This document shows, piece after piece, positions 51,309 to 59,946 of a stretch of 64,000 nt of DNA. The translations under genes were made by a program, and so were the position numbers. A model generated the notes under the pieces. It made no database searches, had not been told where the DNA came from, and saw nothing but the letters and a program-made list of their open reading frames with translations. Each line of letters begins with the position of its first letter. The stretch's first letter is position 1. The DNA is from Solirubrobacter pauli (GTDB taxonomy: Bacteria > Actinomycetota > Thermoleophilia > Solirubrobacterales > Solirubrobacteraceae): assembly GCF_003633755.1 (NCBI RefSeq), contig NZ_RBIL01000003.1, positions 62,001 to 126,000 of the forward strand, in the 5' to 3' direction.

Positions 51309-51952
51309 GCGGCCATCCGCATGGTCGTCCAGAGGCCGTCGATCTCCGCCTCGGCAGCCGCCATCGACGCATCGCGCACGGGCTCCAGCCCTTCGGTGGC
51401 CGGCACCAGCCCGGCCCAGCGCAGATCGGCGAAGATGAACCGCGGCTCCAGGCCGGTCATCGACAGGCCGTACCCCAGCCACGCGGACGCGTGATCCCAG
51501 CCCTCCTTCGGCGTGCCGGGCCCGAACCCGCCGCCACGGGCGCTGATCACGATCAGCTCACGGCCGCCCAGCAGCCCTCGGCCGGTGGTCATGCTGAAGG
51601 TCACGTCCGGGATGATCAGATGGTCCACCCACGCTTTCACCGAGCTCGGTGCAGCGAAGTTGTACAACGGCATCCCGAGCAGCAGCACGTCGGCGGCCTC
51701 GACCTCAGCCGCGAGTTCCAGGCCGAGACGCCACGAAGCGGATTGCGCCTCGGTGTGCTCGCTCAGGGCGACGTGACGCGCTGCGCCACCCGCGCTGTCG
51801 AAGTGCGGGATCGGGTTGGCGCCAAGGTCGCGATAGGTCACCGTGCCGACGGGGTTCGCGGCGAGCCAGCGGTCACGTGCGCGAGCCGTGAGGCGCCGGC
51901 TGGTCGACGCGTCGCCTTGGATGGAGCTGTCGATGTGCAAGAGGTGGGCCAT
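51305..51952 (-). CDS. azoR: FMN-dependent NADH azoreductase/flavodoxin-fold reductase
   Basis: This is a 215-residue flavodoxin-like reductase of the AzoR family. The FMN-phosphate loop is HIDSSIQGDASTSRRLT. The quinone/azo-substrate region MPLYNFAAPSSVKAWVDHLI and the conserved GRGLLGGRELIVISARGG loop are present. It would reduce quinones or azo compounds with NAD(P)H. ATG 51952 follows GGGAG. The SigJ-like sigma gene overlaps its stop, so the reductase is probably part of that sigma factor's regulon. Confidence 0.87.
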   Translation of the reverse strand: MAHLLHIDSSIQGDASTSRRLTARARDRWLAANPVGTVTYRDLGANPIPHFDSAGGAARHVALSEHTEAQSASWRLGLELAAEVEAADVLLLGMPLYNFAAPSSVKAWVDHLIIPDVTFSMTTGRGLLGGRELIVISARGGGFGPGTPKEGWDHASAWLGYGLSMTGLEPRFIFADLRWAGLVPATEGLEPVRDASMAAAEAEIDGLWTTMRMAA

Positions 51953-52031
51953 GGTCGTTCGTCTCCCGGATTCGGTGCTGTCGCGGGGGTGACGACGCGG
52001 ACGAACGAGATGTGACACGCGAGCCGGGGAT

Positions 52032-52496
52032 CTAGGGCGCGGCGCCGGCGCGTACGTGGCGCAGCACCGCGTCGGCGACGTCCGCGGGCGATGCCGTCGT
52101 GTCGACGATCAGGTCGGCGGAGCGCCGCAGCAGCGGCTCGACGGTCGCGAGGTCGTCGAGGACCTGGGCTCGCTCGGATGCGTTCCGGCCATACGGGTTC
52201 GAGCGTCTCTCGCGCAGACGTTCGACGAGCAGTGCCTCCGGGGCGGTCAGGAGCACGCGCACGTCGAACGTCAGCTGCGCCTGCTCCTCCGAGCAGCCGG
52301 CGAAGAAGAGCAGGCCGTGGTCGTGCCGCTCGAGCAGATCACGCACCGGCTGAAGTCGCCAGCCCCAGCGGCCGTCGGCGCGCGGCTCGCTGAAGCCGTC
52401 GTCATCGGCGTCGTAGGCCGTGTGGCCACGCCGCCGGAGCTCCTGCACGAGCGTCGACTTCCCCACGCCGGACATGCCGGTCAGCAGCACCCGCAC
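52032..52496 (-). CDS. Small P-loop nucleotide kinase-like protein
   Basis: This is a 154-residue P-loop protein with Walker A GMSGVGKST at residues 7-15, an acidic motif DADDDGFSE and the lid-like region LRERRSNPYGRNASER. The size and layout match small-molecule or nucleoside kinases (shikimate/gluconate/adenylate kinase-like). The substrate is not evident. GTG 52496 is the start. It is a single gene, 24 bp from the TetR gene's 3' end upstream. Confidence 0.8.
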   Translation of the reverse strand: MRVLLTGMSGVGKSTLVQELRRRGHTAYDADDDGFSEPRADGRWGWRLQPVRDLLERHDHGLLFFAGCSEEQAQLTFDVRVLLTAPEALLVERLRERRSNPYGRNASERAQVLDDLATVEPLLRRSADLIVDTTASPADVADAVLRHVRAGAAP

Positions 52497-52520
52497 GAAC
52501 CGCAGCGTAGGCCCTCGCGG

Positions 52521-53213
52521 TCACGGTGCGGCCCAGTCCACGTCGATGGCGGCGAGCAGGCCGGCGAGGAACGTGCCGACGGTGGCGTTCAGCGCCGTGG
52601 GGAACGAGGTGACGAAGAAGGACAGGTCCGGTTCCCGGTCCAGTGCGGCACGCACCGTCGGAGCCGGGTGGCTCTGCGTCCAGATGGCGCCGGCGAGCAT
52701 GACGATGGTCCTCGCGGCTTGCGTCGATCGCCGCTCGTCGAGCTCTGGGAGCGCGCGTCGCAGCAGCTCCGCGAGAGCGAGGAGGTTCTCGCGCGCGCTG
52801 AACTTGAACTGGGTCGCGACCTCGACGGACACGTTGCGCTCGAGCACCCCCGCCTGAGCGCTGAGGAGCTCGCACAGCATCGGCTGGGCGTCGAAGCACT
52901 CGGTGATCGCGGCGGAGACCGCCCGGCATCGCTCGGATGCGGAGCGCGACGCGTCGAGACGTGACGGGAGCGCGACCCGCAACTCCTCGAGGAACCGCTG
53001 CGCGAGCCGGTTGAGCAGCTCCAGCAGGACGGCTTCAAGCGTTTCGAAGTACCGGACCACGTTGGACTTCGCGAGCCCGACCCGGCGGCTGAGCTCTCTC
53101 AACGTGAGCTCGGACACCGACATCTCCTCGAGCATCGCCGTCGCCGCCCGGAGGATGTCCTCCTGTCGTTGCCGTCGCTGGTCCGCGGTACGGGCGCGCT
53201 GGAAGCCATCCAC
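52521..53213 (-). CDS. TetR-family repressor, divergent from two SDR genes
   Basis: This is a 230-residue TetR regulator starting at GTG 53213. The N-terminal HTH (RRQRQEDILRAATAMLEEMS, then RRVGLAKSNVVRYFETLEAVL) is followed by a helical effector domain. It is divergent from a pair of short-chain dehydrogenases; a short palindrome in the 110-bp gap (53228-53240) lies right beside its start and is a candidate operator. Induction by the SDR substrate is an inference. Confidence 0.88.
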   Translation of the reverse strand: MDGFQRARTADQRRQRQEDILRAATAMLEEMSVSELTLRELSRRVGLAKSNVVRYFETLEAVLLELLNRLAQRFLEELRVALPSRLDASRSASERCRAVSAAITECFDAQPMLCELLSAQAGVLERNVSVEVATQFKFSARENLLALAELLRRALPELDERRSTQAARTIVMLAGAIWTQSHPAPTVRAALDREPDLSFFVTSFPTALNATVGTFLAGLLAAIDVDWAAP

Positions 53214-53227
53214 GCCCCGAAGATTAC

Positions 53228-53284
53228 AGGACAGCGTCCTCTTGATAAGGAGACGGCGGCCTGTTAATTTCAGGACGCCGGTCT
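53228..53284. promoter_or_regulatory. Palindrome and imperfect second copy, candidate TetR operator
   Basis: AGGAC-AGC-GTCCT at 53228-53240 is a perfect 5-bp-arm palindrome. A related half-site group, CAGGAC followed by GTCTT, lies at 53271-53285. Each is close to one end of the tetR/SDR gap, which is AT-rich in between (CTGTTAATTT). Confidence 0.45.
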
Positions 53285-53323
53285 TTTATTCCGTTCGTCT
53301 GTCTCCCCATCACGGAGGTCCAC

Positions 53324-54142
53324 ATGTCATCGAGGGTCCTGATCACCGGAGCAGGAAGCGGCTTCGGCCGCGGCACCGCGCTGGAGTTGGCCCGTCGCGG
53401 CCACTCGGTCATCGCGGGCGTGCAGATCGCGCCGCAGGCGACCGAGCTGGCCGCGGAAGCGGCCACCGCCGGAGTCGAGCTCGACATCCAGGTGCTCGAC
53501 ACCACCGACGACCGCGACCGGACGAACGTCTTCGCCCGGGAGGTCGACGTCCTGATCAACAACGCGGGCGTGATGGAGGCCGGCCCGGTCGCGGAGATCC
53601 CGATGGACCGGGTTCGCCGCAACTACGAGGTCAACGTGTTCGGAACGCTGGCGATGTGCCAGGGGTTCGCGCCCCAGATGGTCCGTCGGGGAAGCGGCAG
53701 GATCATCAACGTCACGTCGATGGGTGGGCTGATCACGGTGCCGTTCGCCGCGATCTACACGTCGACCAAGCACGCGCTGGAAAGCCTCACCGAAGGCCTC
53801 AAAGACGAGCTGGCCGGGACGGGCGTGGACGTCTGCACCGTCAACCCCGGCCTGTTCGGCACCGGCTTCAACGACCGGGGAGCGGAGACGATGACGCGCT
53901 GGTTCGACCCGGCCCGGACGCTGTCCCGGCCGGAGCTGCTCGCGGGGTTGGGTGGCGCGCTCGCCACTCAGCTCGATCCGCAACTCGTCGTCGACGCGCT
54001 CGTCGGCATCGTCGAGGAGGACTCGCCGAGCTTCCGCAACGTGCTCCCGGAGCAGATCGTCCCGTGGATCCGGGCGATCCAGGAGCGCGCTTGGACCGCC
54101 CGTGGCGGCGACCCCCTGTTCATCGACCCCGCCCGGTCCTGA
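53324..54142 (+). CDS. Short-chain dehydrogenase/reductase
   Basis: This is a 272-residue classical SDR. The NAD(P) motif is LITGAGSGFGRGTA, with NNAGVM for the adenine pocket, catalytic Ser in NVTSMGG, and the YTSTKHALE catalytic Tyr-Lys pair. The C-terminal part (about 200-272) is helical and more variable. Together with the following SDR it is probably controlled by the divergent TetR. The substrate is unknown; the second gene starts 10 bp after its stop. Confidence 0.9.
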   Translation: MSSRVLITGAGSGFGRGTALELARRGHSVIAGVQIAPQATELAAEAATAGVELDIQVLDTTDDRDRTNVFAREVDVLINNAGVMEAGPVAEIPMDRVRRNYEVNVFGTLAMCQGFAPQMVRRGSGRIINVTSMGGLITVPFAAIYTSTKHALESLTEGLKDELAGTGVDVCTVNPGLFGTGFNDRGAETMTRWFDPARTLSRPELLAGLGGALATQLDPQLVVDALVGIVEEDSPSFRNVLPEQIVPWIRAIQERAWTARGGDPLFIDPARS

Positions 54143-54152
54143 GGACAGGACC

Positions 54153-54980
54153 GTGCATCCGAAGATCGCGCTGGTCACCGGCGCTTCGTCAGGCATCGGC
54201 GAGACCACCGCTCGTCACCTGCTGGCGGCCGGCTTCGTCGTCTACGGCGCCGCCCGGCGCATCGACCGGATGGCCGACCTCGCCGCCGCCGGCATGCACA
54301 CGCTGGCGCTCGACGTGACGGACGAGGCCTCCGTTGCCGACGCCGTCGCCCACGTCCTTGCCGAGCAGGGCCGCATCGACGTGCTGGTCAACAACGCCGG
54401 CTACGGCTCGTACGGAGCGCTGGAGGACGTGCCCATGCGCGAAGCCCGGGCCCAGGTCGACGTGAACCTGTTCGGGCTCGCCCACCTGACGCAGCTCGTG
54501 TTGCCCGCGATGCGAGCCCAAGGCAGCGGAACGATCATCAACATCGCGTCGATGGGCGGGCAGTTCGCCACCCCGCTGGGAGCCTGGTACCACGCCAGCA
54601 AGTTCGCCGTCGAGGGGCTCAGCGACGCACTGCGCCTGGAACTGCGGGCGTTCGGGATCGACGTCGTGGTCATCGAGCCCGGCTCGATCCGCACCGAATG
54701 GGGCGCGATCGCCGCCGACAAGCTGCGAGCGACCTCGGGACAAGGGCCGTACCGCGAGCTGGCGATGGCCGTCGCCACCTCCCTCGAGCACAGCTCCCAG
54801 GCCGACGCGCGGTTGACCTCGCCTCCAGAGGTGATCGCCAGGGCGGTGACGAAGGCGGCCAGCGCTCGCCGTCCCCGGACGCGCTACCGCGTCGGGTTCG
54901 GGGCCAGGCCGCTGGTGCTGCTCAGCCGGATCCTGCCGGCGCGAACCTTCGACCGCCTCATCACCCGTGCCGCGAGCTAG
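54153..54980 (+). CDS. Short-chain dehydrogenase/reductase, second copy
   Basis: This is a 275-residue classical SDR with the motifs LVTGASSGIGETTA, NNAGYG, NIASMGG and the catalytic YHASKFAVE. GTG 54153 follows AGGACAGGA, a fair ribosome site, after the first SDR's stop. The two SDRs are related but clearly diverged, so they may act in sequence or on different substrates. A bidirectional hairpin shared with the opposing tRNA gene follows at 55007-55024. Confidence 0.9.
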   Translation: MHPKIALVTGASSGIGETTARHLLAAGFVVYGAARRIDRMADLAAAGMHTLALDVTDEASVADAVAHVLAEQGRIDVLVNNAGYGSYGALEDVPMREARAQVDVNLFGLAHLTQLVLPAMRAQGSGTIINIASMGGQFATPLGAWYHASKFAVEGLSDALRLELRAFGIDVVVIEPGSIRTEWGAIAADKLRATSGQGPYRELAMAVATSLEHSSQADARLTSPPEVIARAVTKAASARRPRTRYRVGFGARPLVLLSRILPARTFDRLITRAAS

Positions 54981-55000
54981 TCGCCGAACCGCGTCAAACG

Positions 55001-55031
55001 AAGAAAGCCGCGCATCTGCGCGGCCTTCTTG
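55001..55031. terminator. Bidirectional terminator between SDR gene and tRNA-His
   Basis: GCCGCGCA at 55007-55014 pairs perfectly with TGCGCGGC at 55017-55024. On the reverse strand the stem is followed by TTTCTTCG, a good intrinsic terminator for the tRNA; on the forward strand by CTTCTT, for the SDR operon. Confidence 0.7.
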
Positions 55032-55034
55032 AGG

Positions 55035-55108
55035 GGTGAGCGACGGGACTCGAACCCGCGACCGCTCGGACCACAACCGAGAGCTCTACCAACTGAGCTA
55101 CGCCCACC
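55035..55108 (-). tRNA. trnH: tRNA-His (GTG anticodon)
   Basis: On the reverse strand a full cloverleaf is readable: acceptor GTGGGCG pairs with CGCTCAC (one G-T pair), then the D-arm TAGCTCAGTTGGTAGAGCT, anticodon stem CTCGG/CCGAG with loop TTGTGGT (anticodon GTG), and T-arm GCGGGTTCGAGTCCCG. The extra G at position -1 opposite C73 is the histidine identity element. CCA is not encoded. The gene lies in the intergenic gap between the SDR pair and the deacetylase. Confidence 0.95.
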
Positions 55109-55179
55109 AAGCGCGAAGCAGTCTAGCGGCGTCCGCGCGGCGCTCTCGGGGAGTGGCGGCGTCGCGAAACCCGATCGCC

Positions 55180-55193
55180 TATCTTCGGCGGCG
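55180..55193 (+). promoter_or_regulatory. Predicted -10 box for a leaderless transcript
   Basis: TATCTT at 55180-55185 lies seven bases before GTG 55193, a good TANNNT match in otherwise GC-rich DNA. Confidence 0.5.
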
Positions 55194-55789
55194 TGTTGGC
55201 GCTGACGTTCGACGATGGACCGGACCCGCGCGGGACGCCGGCGGTGCTGGACGCGCTCGCCGAGGCCGGCGTGAAGGCGACGTTCTTCGTGCTCGCCGAG
55301 CGGGTCCAGGCGCACCCGGAGCTGTTCGCCCGCGTGCGTGCGGACGGACACGACGTGCAGATCCATGGATACGCGCACCTGCGGCATCCGTACACACCGC
55401 GTGAGGATGTGGAAGACGACATCGACCGGGCGCTGACGGTGGTCCCCGGAGTGACGAAGTGGCGGATCCCGTGGGGGCATCTGGCCGCGTACACGCAGGA
55501 GCTGGCCGCGCGGCGCGAGCTGCAGATCGTCGGGTGGGACGCGGACACGCACGACTGGCGTGGGGACAGCGCCGAGGAGATGCTCGCGCGGCTCGAAGCC
55601 GGGCTCGAACCGGGCAGCATCGTGCTCGCCCATGACGGCGTCGGGACCGGCGCGCGTCGCCAGGACGCGCGGGAGACGGCGAAGCTGATCGGGCCGTTGG
55701 TCGCGTCCGCGCGCACGCGCGGACTCGAACCCGGGCCGCTGCGCGAGGAGTGGCCGGTGCCGATCCCGCTGGGGAACCCGAACCTGTGA
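55193..55789 (+). CDS. Polysaccharide deacetylase (NodB domain)
   Basis: This is a 198-residue NodB-type deacetylase without signal peptide. Motif 1 is LTFDDGPDPRG with the catalytic Asp pair, motif 2 HGYAHLRH supplies metal His ligands, and motif 5 is VLAHDGVG. It should hydrolyse N-acetyl groups from an intracellular sugar or lipid-linked glycan. GTG 55193 is supported by the -10 box. The next gene overlaps its stop (GTGA), so it is coupled to the acyl-CoA-dehydrogenase-like gene. This pairing suggests that the NodB protein may fill the place of the PIG-L deacetylase often seen beside such genes. Confidence 0.86.
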   Translation: MLALTFDDGPDPRGTPAVLDALAEAGVKATFFVLAERVQAHPELFARVRADGHDVQIHGYAHLRHPYTPREDVEDDIDRALTVVPGVTKWRIPWGHLAAYTQELAARRELQIVGWDADTHDWRGDSAEEMLARLEAGLEPGSIVLAHDGVGTGARRQDARETAKLIGPLVASARTRGLEPGPLREEWPVPIPLGNPNL

Positions 55790-56697
55790 GCGACGTCCTC
55801 GAAGCGATCGCGGCGAACGCCGCGCACCTCGACGCGCAGCCCGCGTTCCCGACCGCGGCGATGGAAGGACTGACGCAGCTCGAAGCGCCCGCGTCCAGGG
55901 CCGACGAGTGGGCTCTCGTGCGGCAGGTCGCCAAGGCGGACGGCTCTGTGGGCCGGATCTTCGAGGGCCACCTGAACGCGCAGGAGCGGCTGCGGCTCGA
56001 CGGGATCGACCCGGAGAACCACTGGCTCGGCGTGTGGGGTGCGGACCCAGCGCCCGGCGAGGGCGAGCCGGCCGACATCCGCGACGACCGCCTCCACGGC
56101 ACGAAGGTGTTCTGCTCGGGCGCGGGTGGGCTCACGCGCGCGCTCGTGATCGCCACGGGCACGTTGGTCTACGTGGACCTGTCCGACCCCGACCGGGTCG
56201 AGGTGGATCGGTCGTGGTACCGGGGGCAGGGCATGCGGGCGTCCGAGTCGCACCGCGTGCACTTCCACGGCGTGCCGATCCTGGCGACGCTCACGCCGCT
56301 GACGACGGAGCCGTACCTGAGCGGCGACGCCATCCGCACGGCGGCCGCGTGGGCGGGGATCGTGGACAGCGGCGTCGAGTCGGCCCTGCAGCAGCTGCGC
56401 GCGGACGACTTGAAGGCGCACGCGGCGGGCCGGATGGTGGTCGCGCAGCAGACGATCGACCGCTGGTTCGAGTACGCGGCGACCGCGCCGGACCTCACGC
56501 AGGTGTCGATCCCGCTGCGGCAGGCGGTCGCCGACGCCGGCGCGACGGCCTTCAGGCACGCCGCGCGGGCCGCCGGGTCACGCCCGTTCGCGACGGGCAC
56601 GGCGCTCGACCGTGCCCGTCGTGACTTCGAGCTGTTCGTGCTCCAGCATCGCCTCGATCCGCTCGTGGCGAGGCTGGGACGCGAGCGGATCGGCTAG
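55786..56697 (+). CDS. Short acyl-CoA-dehydrogenase-like flavoprotein
   Basis: This is a 303-residue protein with the acyl-CoA dehydrogenase fold, shorter than the usual 380. Landmarks are VRQVAKADGSVGRIFEGHLN, the beta domain with GTKVFCSGAGG and SHRVHFHGVPI, and C-terminal helices ending in TALDRARRDFELFVLQHRLD. The usual catalytic Glu is not visible to me, so true dehydrogenase activity is uncertain. GTG 55786 overlaps the deacetylase stop. In other bacteria such divergent proteins sit beside a PIG-L deacetylase, NodS-like methyltransferase and glycosyltransferase. Confidence 0.75.
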   Translation: MSDVLEAIAANAAHLDAQPAFPTAAMEGLTQLEAPASRADEWALVRQVAKADGSVGRIFEGHLNAQERLRLDGIDPENHWLGVWGADPAPGEGEPADIRDDRLHGTKVFCSGAGGLTRALVIATGTLVYVDLSDPDRVEVDRSWYRGQGMRASESHRVHFHGVPILATLTPLTTEPYLSGDAIRTAAAWAGIVDSGVESALQQLRADDLKAHAAGRMVVAQQTIDRWFEYAATAPDLTQVSIPLRQAVADAGATAFRHAARAAGSRPFATGTALDRARRDFELFVLQHRLDPLVARLGRERIG

Positions 56698-58208
56698 TCC
56701 GAGGCGTGGTTGCCGTCGAACCGCTTGGCCTTGGACTTGTCGCGGGCGGCCTTGCGGGAGCCGTCGGGGAACAGGCCGGTCTTGGACGTCGCGAGCGTGA
56801 GCGTGGCGTGCGCCGCCGCGTCGCTCATCTCGTTCAGGGCGTTCACGTTGAGGTTGTTCATCGTGTCGCAGGCCTGGTGGTAGCAGGGGTCGTAGGCGAG
56901 CCCCGCCGTGCCGCCGAAGATCGCGGCCTGCTCGGGGGTCTTGATGCCCTCGGCGCCCGTGAACAGGCCACCGGCGGGGATGCCCACCGCGATGAACGGG
57001 CCGTAGTCCGAGCGGCCGGAGAACTCCGTCGGCTCGGACGCGAGGCCCTGGCCGGCGAAGTAGCGCGTGAACACCGACTCGATCTCGCCCGAGCCGGGAG
57101 GACCGGCGACCGGGGTGTCGCTGCCGTCGCCGTCGTAGACGAAGCGCACGTAGTTGGGCGAGCCGACCATGTCGAAGTTCAGGTTCGCGTAGATCTGCGT
57201 GAGCTTCTCGGCGGGCAACGTCGTGACGTAGTGCTCGGAGCCGAGCAGGCCGGACTCCTCGGCGCCCCAGAACGCGAAGCGCACGGCGCGGCGCGGCTTG
57301 ACCTTCTGCTCGCTCATCGCCTCGGCGATCTCGAGGATGGTCGCGCTGCCCGAGCCGTTGTCGTTGATCCCGGGGCCCTCGATCACGGAGTCCAGGTGCG
57401 CGCCGACGACGACCGTCTGGTCGGCGTTGCCGGCCTTGGTGTCCGCGAGCAGGTTCTTGGTCTGGCGCGTCTCGGACTCCGTCGACGTGGTCACCTCGAC
57501 GGTGACGTCCGCCCCGCCGCGCAACTGCAGCGCGAGCGCCGAGCCGTCGTCGTAGGTCAGGCCGACCGTCGGCAGCGTCTTCGGGGCGCCGAGCGTGCCG
57601 GCCATCAGCCCCGTGCGACCCGGCTGGCCCTCGTTGAAGATGATCACGGCCTTCGCGCCGGCGGCGGCCGCGTTGTCGACCTTGACGCCGAAGTCACAGC
57701 CACCGCGCTGGATGAGCGCGACGTTGCCCGTGGTGAAGCCCGCGAAGTCCGCGGCCTCGCAGCCCGCGGTGGAGCTCGGCTCGGGCGTCGGCGGCACGAG
57801 GTTGTCCTTGACCTCCTGCAGCTTCGCCGTGACCGTGCCGGAGCCGGAGTACTCGAAGGTCTCCGTCTCGTAGTCCTTCGCGGTCGGCGACACCTGCGAC
57901 AGCGACGCCGGCCCGAGCTCGCGGAAGAACGCGAAGTCGAACGACTGCTCGGTGACCTTGTAGCCGGCCTTCTGCAGTCGCTGCTTGGCGTACGCCACCG
58001 ACGCGTCGTAGCCCGGCGTGCCCGAGGCCCGCGTGCCGCCGTTGGCGTTCGCGATCCCCTGGAACGCCCGCTCATGCTGCAGGATCCCGTTGACCGTGAC
58101 CGCGTCACGCAGCTTCTTCGAGTTGACCTCGTCGATGCCGAAGGCCGTCGACGGAAGGCACAGCGAAGCCGTGAGCGCGCCCAGAGCGAGCGCTCTCCGA
58201 TGAGACAT
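56694..58208 (-). CDS. Secreted M28 metallo-aminopeptidase with PA domain
   Basis: This is a 504-residue exported zinc peptidase. The signal peptide is ALALGALTASLCLPSTAFG. A protease-associated insert lies at about 130-240 (ALIQRGGCDFGVKVDNAAAA). The M28 core has HLDSV, GINDNGSG, the catalytic EE of WGAEESGLLGSEH, NFDMVGS and the final ligand in CYHQACD. All five zinc ligands and the catalytic Glu are present. It overlaps the convergent 55786 gene by 4 bp. It likely releases N-terminal residues from peptides for nutrition. Confidence 0.92.
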   Translation of the reverse strand: MSHRRALALGALTASLCLPSTAFGIDEVNSKKLRDAVTVNGILQHERAFQGIANANGGTRASGTPGYDASVAYAKQRLQKAGYKVTEQSFDFAFFRELGPASLSQVSPTAKDYETETFEYSGSGTVTAKLQEVKDNLVPPTPEPSSTAGCEAADFAGFTTGNVALIQRGGCDFGVKVDNAAAAGAKAVIIFNEGQPGRTGLMAGTLGAPKTLPTVGLTYDDGSALALQLRGGADVTVEVTTSTESETRQTKNLLADTKAGNADQTVVVGAHLDSVIEGPGINDNGSGSATILEIAEAMSEQKVKPRRAVRFAFWGAEESGLLGSEHYVTTLPAEKLTQIYANLNFDMVGSPNYVRFVYDGDGSDTPVAGPPGSGEIESVFTRYFAGQGLASEPTEFSGRSDYGPFIAVGIPAGGLFTGAEGIKTPEQAAIFGGTAGLAYDPCYHQACDTMNNLNVNALNEMSDAAAHATLTLATSKTGLFPDGSRKAARDKSKAKRFDGNHASD

Positions 58209-58276
58209 TTCCTCAATCTCCCGTTTGAGGGTGTGTACCTACGCGCCGCGAACACCCCTGCCCACGACGCTGAAAG

Positions 58277-58834
58277 ATGAGAGTAGTGCGAGAACGCGTC
58301 CGTCCCGAGTTCTTCGACGATCTCTACGCGTCGAATCCCGATCCGTGGGACTTCCAGACGAGCCCGTACGAGACGGCGAAGTACGCGGCCACGATCGCCG
58401 CGCTCGAAGGCCGCCGCTTCAAGAACACCCTGGAAATCGGCTGCTCGATCGGGGTCCTCACCCAGCAGCTCAAGCACTGGACGGACGAGCTGCTGGCGAT
58501 CGACGTGAGCGCCGCCGCACTCGACGGTGCGCGTGCCCGAAATCCCGGCGTCGACTTCCAGCGACGGGAGATCCCAGAGGACTACCCGGACGGCGACTTC
58601 GACCTCGTCGTCGCCTCCGAGGTGCTCTATTACCTCGACCGCCCCGCATTGCGTGACACGATCGAGCGCTTTGCGGGCACACTGCTCGCTGTGCACTGGC
58701 GCGGCCCCACCGAGCGATACCCGTTCACGGGTGACGAGGTCCACGCGCAGCTGAGCGAGCGCTTCGGCGCACCGGCCTACAGCGCGTGGACGGACAAGTA
58801 CGCCCTCGACCGGTGGGACGCATGCGGCTCGTGA
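58277..58834 (+). CDS. NodS-like SAM-dependent methyltransferase
   Basis: This is a 185-residue class I methyltransferase resembling nodulation protein S: the N-terminal YASNPDPWDFQTSPYETAKY is very typical of this family. It is followed by motif I LEIGCSIGVLTQQL and LVVASEVLYYLD. NodS N-methylates an amino sugar of a lipo-oligosaccharide; the substrate here is unknown. The FAD reductase gene overlaps by 13 bp. Grouping with a deacetylase (55193) and a glycosyltransferase (59943) suggests decoration of a glycan. Confidence 0.88.
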   Translation: MRVVRERVRPEFFDDLYASNPDPWDFQTSPYETAKYAATIAALEGRRFKNTLEIGCSIGVLTQQLKHWTDELLAIDVSAAALDGARARNPGVDFQRREIPEDYPDGDFDLVVASEVLYYLDRPALRDTIERFAGTLLAVHWRGPTERYPFTGDEVHAQLSERFGAPAYSAWTDKYALDRWDACGS

Positions 58835-59946
58835 TCGTCGGCGGCGGGCCCGCCGGGCTCGCCGCCGCCCGCGGCTACCGGGACGCCGGAGGCACCGGCG
58901 ACGTCACGCTGCTCACGCCCGAGCTCGTCCTCCCCTACCAGCGCCCACCGCTGTCGAAGGACTTCCTGCGCGGCGAGGTCGACGACAGCGACCTGCCGAT
59001 CGAGGCCGAAGCCTGGTACGCCGAGCACGGCGTGACCGTCCGCCTCGGCGCCGAGGTCGCGACGCTCGACGCGGCCTCGAAGACGCTCACGCTCGGCTCG
59101 GGCGAGACGCTGAGCTACGACGCGTGCGTGCTGGCCACCGGCGCGGAGCCGTCCATCCTGCCCGTCCCCGGCGCGACCGAGGACTGGGTGCTGGTGCTCC
59201 GCACGCTCGCGACCGCCCGCGTGCTCCGCGACCGTGCCGAGCAGGCGGAGACCGGGCTCGTCGTCGGGTCCGGCTTCATCGGCTGCGAGGTGGCCGCCTC
59301 GCTCGCCATGCGCGGCGTCGCCGTCACGCTCGCCAGCGACGAGGACATCCCGCACGCCTCGCGCCTCGGCGAGGAGGCCGGGCGCCGGATCCAGGGCTGG
59401 CTCGAGGACCTGGGCGTGACGCTGCGGCTCGGGCAGCCGGTCGAGGCGCTGTCCGAGGACGCCGCCGACCTGATCCTGATGGCCGCCGGCGTGACGCCCC
59501 GGGCGGGGCTCGCCGAGACCGCCGGGCTGGACACCCGCGACGGGCGGATCGTCGTCGACGAGCGCATGCGCACGTCCGCCGAGCACGTCTACGCGGCCGG
59601 CGACGTCGCGTTCGCCCGCAACGCGGCCGCCGGCCGGCACCTGGCCGTGGAGCACTGGGGCGAAGCGCTCAACATGGGCGAGATCGCCGGGCGGACGATC
59701 GCCGGCGACGCGGAGGCGCAGTGGGACGTCGCCCCCGGCTTCTGGTCGACGATCGGCACGCACACGCTCAAGTACGTCGCGTGGGGCGACGGGTTCGACG
59801 AAGCGCGGCTGGTCGAGCACGGCGGCGGCGCCTGGACGATCTGGTACGGGACCGAGGGCCGTACCGTCGGCGTGCTCACCCATGAACGCGACGACGACTA
59901 CGAGACCGGACGCCAGCTGATCGAGGCGGGCGCCCCGCTGCCTTGA
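58822..59946 (+). CDS. FAD/NAD(P)-dependent oxidoreductase (ferredoxin-reductase-like)
   Basis: This is a 374-residue two-nucleotide flavoprotein. The FAD motif is VIVGGGPAGLAAARGYR, the NAD(P) motif VVGSGFIGCEVAASLA, the linker ATGAEPSILPVPG and the late FAD motif HVYAAGDVAFARN. The layout matches rhodocoxin/putidaredoxin-type ferredoxin reductases. ATG 58822 overlaps the methyltransferase by 13 bp; the glycosyltransferase overlaps its end by 4 bp. It is thus in the middle of the glycan-modifying operon, possibly supplying electrons to an oxidase not seen here. Confidence 0.87.
   Translation: MRLVIVGGGPAGLAAARGYRDAGGTGDVTLLTPELVLPYQRPPLSKDFLRGEVDDSDLPIEAEAWYAEHGVTVRLGAEVATLDAASKTLTLGSGETLSYDACVLATGAEPSILPVPGATEDWVLVLRTLATARVLRDRAEQAETGLVVGSGFIGCEVAASLAMRGVAVTLASDEDIPHASRLGEEAGRRIQGWLEDLGVTLRLGQPVEALSEDAADLILMAAGVTPRAGLAETAGLDTRDGRIVVDERMRTSAEHVYAAGDVAFARNAAAGRHLAVEHWGEALNMGEIAGRTIAGDAEAQWDVAPGFWSTIGTHTLKYVAWGDGFDEARLVEHGGGAWTIWYGTEGRTVGVLTHERDDDYETGRQLIEAGAPLP

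Noticed and set aside
58229-58257. GGGTGT / ACACCC inverted repeat in the M28/methyltransferase gap as an operator
   Set aside because: Arms are only 6 bp with 17 bp between; no regulator is adjacent and chance occurrence is likely.
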